From positions 1 to 32,874 of the forward strand of contig CAYWKS010000030.1 in the NCBI GenBank assembly GCA_964458935.1: 32,874 nt of DNA, read 5' to 3'. Source of the stretch: CAYWKS01 sp964458935 (lineage in GTDB: Bacteria; Planctomycetota; Phycisphaerae; Phycisphaerales; Zrk34). The position numbers were made by a program, and so were the translations under genes. Below the pieces are notes generated by a model. The model had not been told where the DNA came from and searched no databases. It was given only the letters and a program-made list of their open reading frames with translations. Shown here piece after piece: positions 24,466 to 31,584 of this stretch. Numbering within the stretch: position 1 is the stretch's first letter; the number at the start of each line of letters is the position of its first letter.

Positions 24466-24471
24466 AGTGTA
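24466..24471 (-). promoter_or_regulatory. -10 box of the MerR-like gene, leaderless arrangement
   Basis: TACACT on the minus strand (24471-24466), 8 bases before the ATG at 24457. The -35 is poor and there is no ribosome-binding site. Confidence 0.4.
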
Positions 24472-24573
24472 ACACGCCCCCGGGGCTGGCCTGACCGCGG
24501 GCACGTGGCGGGGTGACCCGGTCGGCCGTCCCCGTCGCCATCGAATTAACTCGTGGATCGGCGGCGCGGTCGG

Positions 24574-24579
24574 TATGAT
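24574..24579 (+). promoter_or_regulatory. Possible -10 box of the SnoaL-like gene
   Basis: TATGAT, about 56 bases before the ATG at 24636. The -35 region is unconvincing. The leader would contain the GGGAG at 24625-24629. Confidence 0.3.
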
Positions 24580-24635
24580 GATGCGGTCGGCCTCGGGAGC
24601 CGGCGCCACGATCACCACCCACGCGGGAGCACGTT

Positions 24636-25037
24636 ATGAGCCAGACCATCGGGACCCAGGAGATCGGTACGCAACTGGTCGAGTTGATCAAGGCGGGCAA
24701 GACGTTCGAGGCGATCGAGCGGTTGTACGCCGACGACATCCAGAGCATCGAAGCGATGGAGTGCGGCGAGGGCGAGGGCGAGGGCATGCCCCGCACGCAG
24801 CAGGGCAAGCCGGCGATCATCGCCAAGAACGAATGGTGGTACGAGAACATGGACGTGCACTCGGCCGACGTCGAGGGGCCGTTCCCCCACGAGCCCGACC
24901 GGTTCGCGTTGATCTTCAACATGGACGCGACCTGCAAGCAGACGGGCAACCGGATGCAGATGAGGGAGATCGGGCTGTACACGGTATCCGGCGGCCGGAT
25001 CGTCAAGGAAGAGTTTTTCTACGCGATGCCCGGCTGA
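24636..25037 (+). CDS. SnoaL-like / NTF2-like small protein
   Basis: A 133-residue cytosolic protein of the cone-shaped NTF2-like fold, SnoaL-type. Evidence is the start helix with LIKAGKTFEAIERLYADDIQSIEA, the QGKPAIIAKNEWWYENM stretch and the ending GGRIVKEEFFYAMPG, a typical last strand of the fold. Family members range from cyclases and isomerases to ligand-binding proteins, so the substrate is open. A GGGAG six bases upstream supports the ATG at 24636. A short repeat EGEGEG (about 46-51) lies in the loop. It diverges from the MerR-like gene. Confidence 0.78.
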   Translation: MSQTIGTQEIGTQLVELIKAGKTFEAIERLYADDIQSIEAMECGEGEGEGMPRTQQGKPAIIAKNEWWYENMDVHSADVEGPFPHEPDRFALIFNMDATCKQTGNRMQMREIGLYTVSGGRIVKEEFFYAMPG

Positions 25038-25048
25038 GCGTCCGCGGC

Positions 25049-25064
25049 GCGGCCGACCGGCCGC
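25049..25064 (+). terminator. GC-rich hairpin after the SnoaL-like gene
   Basis: Perfect six-base inverted repeat GCGGCC/GGCCGC around a GACC loop, 11 bases after the stop codon. No T-tract follows, so it is at best an atypical terminator. Confidence 0.3.
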
Positions 25065-25550
25065 ATCGCGCACCAACGCGTCGCCTGACCGTGACCGCCC
25101 GGGGCACCCGCGAGGCGGTCGTTATCCTGTAAGGCATTTGGCTGCAATGCGTTGTCGATGGCCGCACCGGGTTTACCCGCGGACAGGGCTACTGGTGGAG
25201 GTTGGCGGGGTCAAGTGCAGATGTCAAAGAGCTTTATGCGCGATCGCCCGCGGCGGGCGGCGTGACCGCCCTGTCCGCCCCCCCCGAACCCCGGGAATGC
25301 CACTGACGCGGCATCGCCGCGAGGGCGGCAGGCGCGGCCGGCGGTGCCGAAGCGCGAAGGGCGTCCATCAAGGGGCGGCGCGGCGCGGTTCTGCGCGGCG
25401 GGCCGTCGTTTCGCGGGACAACCGCGTGCGAACGCGGTTCGAGCACGGTCGCGCCCGTGCGCGATCGAGCGGCGGTGGGCGGAGCCTCGCTGAACGCGGC
25501 GTCCGGCTGTAGCATGGCGGCATCCCGGCCCGCAGCCAGCCAGAGCGGAA

Positions 25551-25555
25551 GGAGG
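25551..25555 (+). promoter_or_regulatory. Ribosome-binding site deciding the GTG start of the GH4 gene
   Basis: GGAGG six bases before the GTG at 25562. A closer ATG at 25557 is out of frame with the GH4 reading frame, so the GTG is the start. Confidence 0.65.
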
Positions 25556-25561
25556 CATGGC

Positions 25562-26917
25562 GTGCAACATCCCAAGGTGGTACTGGTCGGCGCGGGCAGT
25601 TTCTTTTTCGGCCGCAAGGCGATCTGGCAGATGGTTCATTCGCCGCACCTGAATGGCGGGACGCTGGGTCTGGTCGACACCGACGCCGAGCGGCTGGAGA
25701 AGATGACCGAGCTTGCGCGGCTGGTCGCGTCGCACCACGGGGTGGACCTGGCGATCGAGTCTTCGACCGATCGCACGCAGGTGCTGGCCGACGCCGATTA
25801 CGTGGTGCTGAGCTTCGCGGACCGCAACGCGCATTTCCGGGGGATCGACGTGGCGACGTCGGCGAAGTACGGGGTGCGGATGTGCTCGGGGGACACGATC
25901 GGCCCGGGCGGGATCATGCGAACGGCGCGGGAGTATCCGCAGATCATCGCGGTGTGCAGGGACATCGAGCGTCAATGCCCCGACGCGTGGTTGATCAATT
26001 ACATCAACCCGACGGCGGTGCACGGGATCGGGCTGCGCAAGCACTTCCCGCGTCTGAAGAGCATGGCGTTGTGCGATGCGCAGTGGAAGCTGCGGGATCG
26101 CCTGGCGGATCGCGCGGGCGTGGCCAACGACGAGAAGCTATCGGTGCTGAGCGTCGGGCCGAACCATTTCACGTGGCTGATCAAGGCCGAGTACGACGGC
26201 CGCGACCTGATCCCGGCGTTTGTGGAGCACATGCGCGGTTCGGCGGAGCAGGACCTCAACGAGCAGGCGCACGGTGGGAAGGTGCACTCCAAGGGCTTTC
26301 TGAACAACGCGATCGCGGTCGAGCTGTACGACATGCTGGGCTGCATGCCGACGGTGACCGGGCACACGAAGGAGTACGTGCGTTTCTACCAGGGCCTGGG
26401 GCGATCGGGCGGCGACAAGTTGCCGGAACTGAGATTGTTTGACGCGGCCGAGCGGGCTGCGCGGACCCAGCGGGCGTGGGCGCGGGTCGATCAGTACGTC
26501 AGGGGCGAGGCGAGCGTCGCGGATTTTGACGCGGAGTTCGGGCCGGACCCGGCGTTCGACCTGGTCGAGTCGATGGCCGGCGGGCTGGGCAAGCGGTTCT
26601 TCATCAACACGATGAACGAGGGTGCGGTGTCGAACATGCCCGACGACGCGTTCCTGGAGATGTATTGCGACCTTGACGCCGAGCACGGCCCGCGGCCGGT
26701 GCCCCAGCCGGACCTGCCGGTCGGTGTGCGGGGGATGTGCCAACTGGTGCTGGACGCGCACGAGTTGACGGCGGAGGCGGTCTATCGCGAGGACGCGGCG
26801 CTGCTGAGGCGGGCGATGGTGATCGATCCGCTGACGAATTCGCTCGGCGACGCCGAGGCGCTGCTGGCGGAGCTGATCGAGAAGGAAGCCGACGCGTTGC
26901 CGGGGTTCCTGCGGTAG
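25562..26917 (+). CDS. Glycoside hydrolase family 4 enzyme (alpha-galactosidase/alpha-glucosidase type)
   Basis: A 451-residue cytosolic glycosidase of family GH4, which uses NAD+ and a divalent metal in an oxidation-elimination mechanism. The dinucleotide motif is VVLVGAGSFFFG (6-17). DTIGPGGIMRTAREYP (111-126) and NYINPTAV (146-153) are family hallmarks. The metal ligands expected are Cys171 (MALCDAQ) and His202 (GPNHFTWL). The lack of the phosphate-site pattern that I would expect in 6-phospho-glycosidases is only weakly judged, so the substrate (galacturonide, galactoside or glucoside) is open. It stands alone, converges on sdhB, and has a strong GGAGG before a GTG start. Confidence 0.88.
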   Translation: MQHPKVVLVGAGSFFFGRKAIWQMVHSPHLNGGTLGLVDTDAERLEKMTELARLVASHHGVDLAIESSTDRTQVLADADYVVLSFADRNAHFRGIDVATSAKYGVRMCSGDTIGPGGIMRTAREYPQIIAVCRDIERQCPDAWLINYINPTAVHGIGLRKHFPRLKSMALCDAQWKLRDRLADRAGVANDEKLSVLSVGPNHFTWLIKAEYDGRDLIPAFVEHMRGSAEQDLNEQAHGGKVHSKGFLNNAIAVELYDMLGCMPTVTGHTKEYVRFYQGLGRSGGDKLPELRLFDAAERAARTQRAWARVDQYVRGEASVADFDAEFGPDPAFDLVESMAGGLGKRFFINTMNEGAVSNMPDDAFLEMYCDLDAEHGPRPVPQPDLPVGVRGMCQLVLDAHELTAEAVYREDAALLRRAMVIDPLTNSLGDAEALLAELIEKEADALPGFLR

Positions 26918-27032
26918 GCGCGGCGTGGGGCGGCGCTGCCGCGGGGGCGTGAGGTTCGCGCGCGATTATCGATCGACGGCTAACGGGAGACGACGTTGTC
27001 GCGCCGGTGTCCGATGGGCGACCGCGGGAGGA

Positions 27033-27803
27033 CTACTTGCCGGTGAAGAACTTGCGGATGGAGTGGACGGTCGTGGCGCGGCCGATGCGGGCGATGGACT
27101 CGGTGAGGGGGATTTCCTTGGGGCAGGCCTTGACGCAGTTCTGTGCGTTGCCGCAGTCGGTGATGCCGCCGGGGCCTTCCATGACCTGGAGCCGCTCATC
27201 GCGGAGCTCGGCGCCGGTGGCGTGGCTGTTGAAGTACTCGACCTGGCTGATGACGGCGGCGCCGACGAAGTTGTTGTCGGCGGTGTACTGGGGGCAGACT
27301 TCGAGGCAGCAGCCGCAGCTCATGCATCGGGACAGCTCATAGCGGCGTGACGCGTTCTCGGGCGATTCCTTGGGGCCGACGCCCAGGTCGTAGGTGCCGT
27401 CGATGGGGACCCAGCCCTGGATGCGTTCGAGGTCGTTGAACAGGCGTGAGCGGTCGATCATGAGGTCGCGGACGACGGGGAACTTGGACATGGGTTCGAG
27501 GGTGATGGTCTGACCCTCGACGAGGTAGTCGTCGACGAGCTGGGAGCACATCTGGCAGACGCGGCCGTTGACCAGCGCGGTGCACGAGCCGCAGACTTCC
27601 TCGAGGCAGGCGGCGAGGTAGGCCACGGGCGTGGACTTGGCGCCGTCGACGGTCACGGGGTTGGCCGAGACGGCCTGGAGGGCGCTGATGATGTTCATGT
27701 TCGGCTTGTACTGGAGCTCGAAGGTCTCCCAGTAGGGCTCGGCCTCGGGGCGGTCCTGCCGCTTGACCTTGAGGTAGAACTTGTCACGCTTGTTGGCGAT
27801 CAT
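27033..27803 (-). CDS. sdhB: Succinate dehydrogenase/fumarate reductase iron-sulphur subunit
   Basis: Electron-transfer subunit of complex II. The 256-residue product has the [2Fe-2S] region CLEEVCGSCTALVNGRVCQMC, the [4Fe-4S] motif CMSCGCCLEVCPQ and the last cluster region CGNAQNCVKACPKEIPL, in order. The CLEEVCGSC form is like Bacillus-type (single cytochrome b) enzymes and agrees with the single large sdhC here. Last gene of the sdhCAB unit, 65 bases after sdhA, and it converges on the GH4 gene. Start at ATG 27803. Confidence 0.95.
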   Translation of the reverse strand: MIANKRDKFYLKVKRQDRPEAEPYWETFELQYKPNMNIISALQAVSANPVTVDGAKSTPVAYLAACLEEVCGSCTALVNGRVCQMCSQLVDDYLVEGQTITLEPMSKFPVVRDLMIDRSRLFNDLERIQGWVPIDGTYDLGVGPKESPENASRRYELSRCMSCGCCLEVCPQYTADNNFVGAAVISQVEYFNSHATGAELRDERLQVMEGPGGITDCGNAQNCVKACPKEIPLTESIARIGRATTVHSIRKFFTGK

Positions 27804-27868
27804 GGTGCGATTCCTTCATGTCGCGAGGCGCGGGTGGCGGGTCGGCGTCGGTGCCGACGGCCAAGGGG

Positions 27869-29797
27869 TCAGGCGCCGGCCTTGGCCGGCTCGGGCTTCT
27901 TATCGACCTTACCGTAGGACCGGACTCGGGGCTGGACCATGGGCTGGGGCACGTCTTCCCATTCGAGGACGGGCTTGTCGGCGTCGGCGTCGTACTTGAC
28001 GATGCCGGTCCGCAGGAAGCCGTCGTCGTCGCGTTCGGTGTAGTCGGTGCGTGCGTGGCAGCCGCGGCTTTCCTTGCGGTCGATGGCGGCGACGACGATG
28101 GCCTCGGCGTACTTGATCATGTCGCCCAGGGCGCGGGTGAACGAGAGGTTCTGGTTGGTCCACATGCCGGTGTCGGCCAGCCCGACCTGCGTGTACCGCT
28201 GCTTCCAGGACTGCACGCGGTTGTACAGTTCGTGGAGGCCCTGCTCGTCTCGGACGACGGTGCACTTGTCGGTCATCCACTCGCCCATCTCGCGGTGGAT
28301 CTCGTAGGGGTTCTCGCCGCCGTTGTTTTCGATGAGCCTTCGGGCCTTGGCCTGCTCCTCGGCGACGAGGTGGTCGTAGAGCCGGTCGGGCGTTTGGTCG
28401 GCGCTGGCTTGGAGCGCCTTGACGTAGTTGACGACGCTGGGCCCGCAGAAGATGCCGTCGAAGATGCAGTTGAGCAGCGCGTTGGCCCCGAGGCGGGTGG
28501 CGCCGTGGTAGGCGTAGTTGACCTCGCCGAAGGCGTAGAGCCCGGGGACGTTGGTCATCATGTTGTCCGGCGCGCCGTGCTTCATCCCGATGACCTGGCC
28601 GTCGGGGTCGCCGGCGGCGCGATCGCTGGGGCGCTGCTCGGCTTCATAAATGGTGTAGAGCCCGCCCATGGAGTAGTGGACGGCGGGGAAGATGCGCATG
28701 GGCACTTCGCGCGGGTCGTCGCCGGTGAACTTCTCGTAGATCTCGAGGATGGCGTGGAGCTTGTTCTTGGTCGCCTGGGGCAGGTGGGTGATGTCGAGGT
28801 AGGCCATGCGGCCGCCGCCGACGCCGAAGCCCTGCTGGCAGGCGTCGAAGATCTCCCGGGTGGCCACGTCGCGGGAGACGAGGTTCTTATACTCGGGGTA
28901 CTTTTCTTCGAGGATGTACCACCGCTCGTGGTCGGGGATTTCGTTGGGGTGTCGCCCGGCGTCGGGGTGGGGCTTCCATTGGCCGTTGTCCTTGACGGCG
29001 GGGACCCAGACGCGGCCGCCCTCCCCGCGGGCGGACTCGCTCATGAGCCGGCACTTGTCTTCGCCGGGTATGGCGGTGGGGTGGACCTGGATCATCTCGG
29101 GGTTGCCGAGCCAGGCGCCGGCCTGGTAGCAGCGGCTGGCGGCCCCGCCGTTGCAGATCACGCTCATCGTGCTCTTGCCGAAGATCAGCCCGCAGCCGCC
29201 GGTGGCCATGACGACCGCGTCGGCGCGGAACGCCCGGGTCTCCATGGTGCGGATGTCCTGGCCGATGATCCCGCGGCAGCGACCCTCGTCGTCGACGACG
29301 GGCCAGAGGAACTCCCAGAACTCGTACTTGTGGACGAGACCGGCGGCCTCGTAACGCCGCGTCTGCTCATCCAGGGCGTAGAGCAACTGCTGACCGGTCG
29401 ACGCGCCGGAGAAGTGGGTTCGGCGGTGCAGCGACCCGCCGAAGTAGCGGCGGTCGAGGTTGCCCTCGGCGGTGCGGTTGAACGGGACGCCCATGCGGTC
29501 CATCAGGTGGATGATCCGCGGCGCCCAGTGGGCCATTTCATAGACCGGGGGCTGGTGGTTGAGGAAGTCGCCGCCGTAGAGCGTCTCGTCGAAGTGGTTC
29601 CACTCGCTGAAACCCTCCTGCTTCACGGGGGCGGTGCACGCGTTGATCCCGCCCTGGGCGCAGACGCTGTGGCTGCGCTTGACGGGCACGAGGCTGAACA
29701 GGTCAACCGGGACGCCGGCCTCGGCGATGCGGACGGCCGCGGCGAGCCCCGCGAGCCCCCCGCCGACGATGATCACCCTTTGCGTATCCTTGGCCAT
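27869..29797 (-). CDS. sdhA: Succinate dehydrogenase/fumarate reductase flavoprotein subunit
   Basis: Catalytic subunit of complex II, oxidising succinate to fumarate with covalently bound FAD. The 642-residue product has the FAD motif VGGGLAGLAAAVRIAE (11-26) and SHSVCAQGGINA with His43, the expected FAD-linked histidine. HPTAIPG and SESARGEGGRVW (catalytic Arg region) follow, then GEVNYAYHGATRLGANALL. Start at ATG 29797 with AAGGTGA upstream, 9 bases after the sdhC stop. The long opposite-strand open frame over this gene is a GC shadow. Confidence 0.95.
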   Translation of the reverse strand: MAKDTQRVIIVGGGLAGLAAAVRIAEAGVPVDLFSLVPVKRSHSVCAQGGINACTAPVKQEGFSEWNHFDETLYGGDFLNHQPPVYEMAHWAPRIIHLMDRMGVPFNRTAEGNLDRRYFGGSLHRRTHFSGASTGQQLLYALDEQTRRYEAAGLVHKYEFWEFLWPVVDDEGRCRGIIGQDIRTMETRAFRADAVVMATGGCGLIFGKSTMSVICNGGAASRCYQAGAWLGNPEMIQVHPTAIPGEDKCRLMSESARGEGGRVWVPAVKDNGQWKPHPDAGRHPNEIPDHERWYILEEKYPEYKNLVSRDVATREIFDACQQGFGVGGGRMAYLDITHLPQATKNKLHAILEIYEKFTGDDPREVPMRIFPAVHYSMGGLYTIYEAEQRPSDRAAGDPDGQVIGMKHGAPDNMMTNVPGLYAFGEVNYAYHGATRLGANALLNCIFDGIFCGPSVVNYVKALQASADQTPDRLYDHLVAEEQAKARRLIENNGGENPYEIHREMGEWMTDKCTVVRDEQGLHELYNRVQSWKQRYTQVGLADTGMWTNQNLSFTRALGDMIKYAEAIVVAAIDRKESRGCHARTDYTERDDDGFLRTGIVKYDADADKPVLEWEDVPQPMVQPRVRSYGKVDKKPEPAKAGA

Positions 29798-29806
29798 AAT
29801 TCACCT

Positions 29807-30739
29807 TCAGTATGTTGCGGACTCGCCGTCGCCGGGCTCGTGGTCGTGGTCGTGGTCATGATCGTGGTCGTGTTCATGATCGTGGTCGGCGTCGGCGAGC
29901 TTCTGCTTGACCTGTTCGACGGCCTCGGGGTCGAGTGTGGCGTGGCCGCCGTCGCCGTGGTGCTCGGGGTGGGCGCCCTGGCCGGTGGTCTTGGCGTACT
30001 CGATGGCGAAGCGTTCGTTGTAGCTGACGTCGTAATTTAAGGCGCCGTAGATCGCGCCGGAAAAGAAGACGGTCAACGCGACGAAAAGCGCGCCGCAGAC
30101 CCACGCCCAGCGGCGTTGGGCCATGTCGCTGATGGTCAGGCCCCACGTGATCGCGGCGGTCCACAGCCCGTTGGACCAGTGGTACACAACGCTCATCGCG
30201 CCCACGGCGTAGAGCAGGACGACGAGCCAGCCGGCCTGGAGCGCGACGGCGGTCGAGGCGTGGGCGAGGGGGATTTCCGCCCCGCCGGGCGTCACGCCGC
30301 TGACGTAGAACGGATCGAACCAGCCGAAGATGTCCCACCGCCAGCGGAGCGTGGCGATGTGCAGGAAGATGAACACCAGCGCGAGGATGCCGGTGACCCG
30401 CTGGAGCGTGTAGCGCCAGTTGTCCCACCAGCCGTATCGGGCGGCGTTGGGCTGGTTGCCGCTGACGGTGTAGACGATGCCCAGGGCGGCGTGGAACCCG
30501 ATGCCCAGCCAGATCCCGATCTCCAGGAACAGCAGCGCGGGCATGGAATGGATGAAGTTGACCTCGTGCTGGAACTCACCTTCGCGGACCATCTGGAAGT
30601 TGGTGAACAGATGGAAGATCACGAACATCCCCACGGGGATGATCCCGCTCAGCGAGTGAAGTCGCCTCAGCAGGAAGTGGTGTCGAGCGGCCCAGCTCGG
30701 CGCGGTATCGGGGGCGGGTGAGGCGGAAGCCTGGGTCAC
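29807..30739 (-). CDS. sdhC: Succinate dehydrogenase cytochrome b subunit with histidine-rich tail
   Basis: Membrane anchor and quinone-reactive subunit of complex II, of the single-subunit b558 type. The 310-residue product has about five helices with heme-ligand candidates in RRLHSLSGIIP (His28), FVIFHLFTNF (His43), GIGFHAALGI (His83) and FIFLHIAT (His127). Relatives are about 200-260 residues. The extra length is a C-terminal tail after about 255 with 13 His, ending in alternating Asp-His (286-300). The GTG at 30739 is supported by AAAGGA upstream and by a promoter at 30804-30831. First gene of sdhCAB, spaced 9 bases from sdhA. Confidence 0.93.
   Translation of the reverse strand: MTQASASPAPDTAPSWAARHHFLLRRLHSLSGIIPVGMFVIFHLFTNFQMVREGEFQHEVNFIHSMPALLFLEIGIWLGIGFHAALGIVYTVSGNQPNAARYGWWDNWRYTLQRVTGILALVFIFLHIATLRWRWDIFGWFDPFYVSGVTPGGAEIPLAHASTAVALQAGWLVVLLYAVGAMSVVYHWSNGLWTAAITWGLTISDMAQRRWAWVCGALFVALTVFFSGAIYGALNYDVSYNERFAIEYAKTTGQGAHPEHHGDGGHATLDPEAVEQVKQKLADADHDHEHDHDHDHDHDHEPGDGESATY
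29838..29889 (-). repeat. Short tandem repeat encoding the sdhC His-Asp tail
   Basis: Read on the plus strand, about eight near-perfect hexamer copies of GTGGTC, varying to ATGATC or GTGTTC, run through these bases. They encode alternating Asp-His in sdhC. Such hexamer tracts can change copy number in frame. Confidence 0.7.
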
Positions 30740-30803
30740 GGCGGCGTCCTTTCGTGCGGTTCACGTCTGATTGGATGTTCGCATCCAACTTGGCGGGACC
30801 GGG

Positions 30804-30831
30804 ATCATACAGGCTCATGGCGGTCAGTCAA
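30804..30831 (-). promoter_or_regulatory. Predicted promoter of sdhCAB
   Basis: On the minus strand TTGACT (30831-30826), 16-base spacer, TATGAT (30809-30804). The expected leader before the GTG at 30739 is about 58 bases and contains the AAAGGA ribosome-binding site. Confidence 0.6.
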
Positions 30832-30914
30832 CCGGCAAAACGCCGCGGTTCCACGCGGCGTGGCCGCGGCGGCGCGGCGGTCGCGCCACGCGGGCCGAAC
30901 GACGCGCGGATCGG

Positions 30915-31427
30915 CTACTGGCCGGGCATCTGGATGCCGGGCGACCCGCCCGGTCCGCCGCCGGCTTCGGAGCCGGTCTGCTGCTGCACCGCCTGCTGGC
31001 TGAGCTGCACGTACTGCATCCGCAGCTCATACAGCGCCCCGGCGAGCAGCTTCTGCTCCTCGTCGCTGACGTTGCCCTGGGTCTTGTCCTCGAGCACGCC
31101 GAGCATGTCGATGTGATGCCGCGCCAGGTCCAGGATCGCCACCCGCTCGCCGGTCTGGGGGTCGGGGATCATGCCCATGGCGTACATCGCCTGAGTCACC
31201 ATGGTCGAGACCAGGGTCTGGAAGTCGGCCGGCGGGAGTTGGCCCGGCTGGCCGCGATCGCCCGCGGCGGCCGCCGCCGCGGCGCCGGCCTCGCCCCCCG
31301 CCTCGGCCGGGCCCGAAGCGGACGCCGCAGCCATCCGCTCCTTCTCCTTGCGGGCCTCCGCCTTCCAGTCCGCGTCCACGTGAAGCCCCTGCGCAGGGTC
31401 ATTGTTCGGATCGGTCGAGTCATTCAT
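30915..31427 (-). CDS. DUF1844 domain protein
   Basis: A 170-residue cytosolic protein of unknown function. The conserved part (about 67-148) is helical and matches DUF1844 as I know it: DFQTLVSTMVTQAMYAMGMI, then ARHHIDMLGVLEDKTQGNVSDEE and a final helix ALYELRMQYVQL. The first 65 residues are polar and Ala/Gly-rich, with a charged helix at 21-33. The last 20 are Gly/Pro-rich. The ATG at 31427 is chosen because upstream sequence in frame is not conserved-looking; a TACAAT box precedes it by about 40 bases. It diverges from the SurA-like gene. Confidence 0.85.
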   Translation of the reverse strand: MNDSTDPNNDPAQGLHVDADWKAEARKEKERMAAASASGPAEAGGEAGAAAAAAAGDRGQPGQLPPADFQTLVSTMVTQAMYAMGMIPDPQTGERVAILDLARHHIDMLGVLEDKTQGNVSDEEQKLLAGALYELRMQYVQLSQQAVQQQTGSEAGGGPGGSPGIQMPGQ

Positions 31428-31467
31428 GACACTAGCTTCCAGTGCTCTTGAGGCGTCGTGTGAAGCC

Positions 31468-31473
31468 ATTGTA
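31468..31473 (-). promoter_or_regulatory. -10 box of the DUF1844 gene
   Basis: TACAAT on the minus strand (31473-31468), giving a leader of about 33 bases with GGAAGC near the ATG at 31427. The -35 is weak. Confidence 0.4.
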
Positions 31474-31519
31474 GAGCACGACCGACTCGCTCGCGACTCG
31501 CCGCCGCACCGGCCGGCAA

Positions 31520-31548
31520 TTGTCAGGCCCACCACCCCTCCGTAAACT
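31520..31548 (+). promoter_or_regulatory. Predicted promoter of the SurA-like lipoprotein gene
   Basis: TTGTCA (31520-31525), 17-base spacer, TAAACT (31543-31548). The expected transcript start near 31555 leaves a leader of about 30 bases carrying GGGAG. Confidence 0.55.
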
Positions 31549-31573
31549 GCGTCCGGGCGAACCGACGCCCGCT

Positions 31574-31578
31574 GGGAG
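31574..31578 (+). promoter_or_regulatory. Ribosome-binding site deciding the SurA-like start
   Basis: GGGAG abuts the ATG at 31579 but stands six bases before the in-frame ATG at 31585, so the second ATG is the likely start. Confidence 0.55.
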
Positions 31579-31584
31579 ATGCTC

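Larger units (their letters stand above)
25038..25561 (+). other. Long intergenic region without a recognisable gene
   Basis: These 524 bases separate the SnoaL-like and GH4 genes. Open frames exist on both strands but are arginine-rich and show no family signature. Visible items are a hairpin just after the SnoaL-like stop (25049-25064), a TAGCAT box (25510-25515) that might be a -10 for the GH4 gene, and the GH4 ribosome-binding site. I see no tRNA, repeat or riboswitch pattern. Confidence 0.5.

Noticed and set aside
26930..26942. GCGGC-GCT-GCCGC hairpin between the convergent GH4 and sdhB genes as a terminator.
   Set aside because: Five-base stem without a T-tract on either side in a very GC-rich region; chance occurrence is likely.
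27818..30040. A 740-codon plus-strand open frame over sdhA.
   Set aside because: Valine-, alanine- and glycine-rich antisense translation; sdhA motifs on the minus strand are unambiguous.
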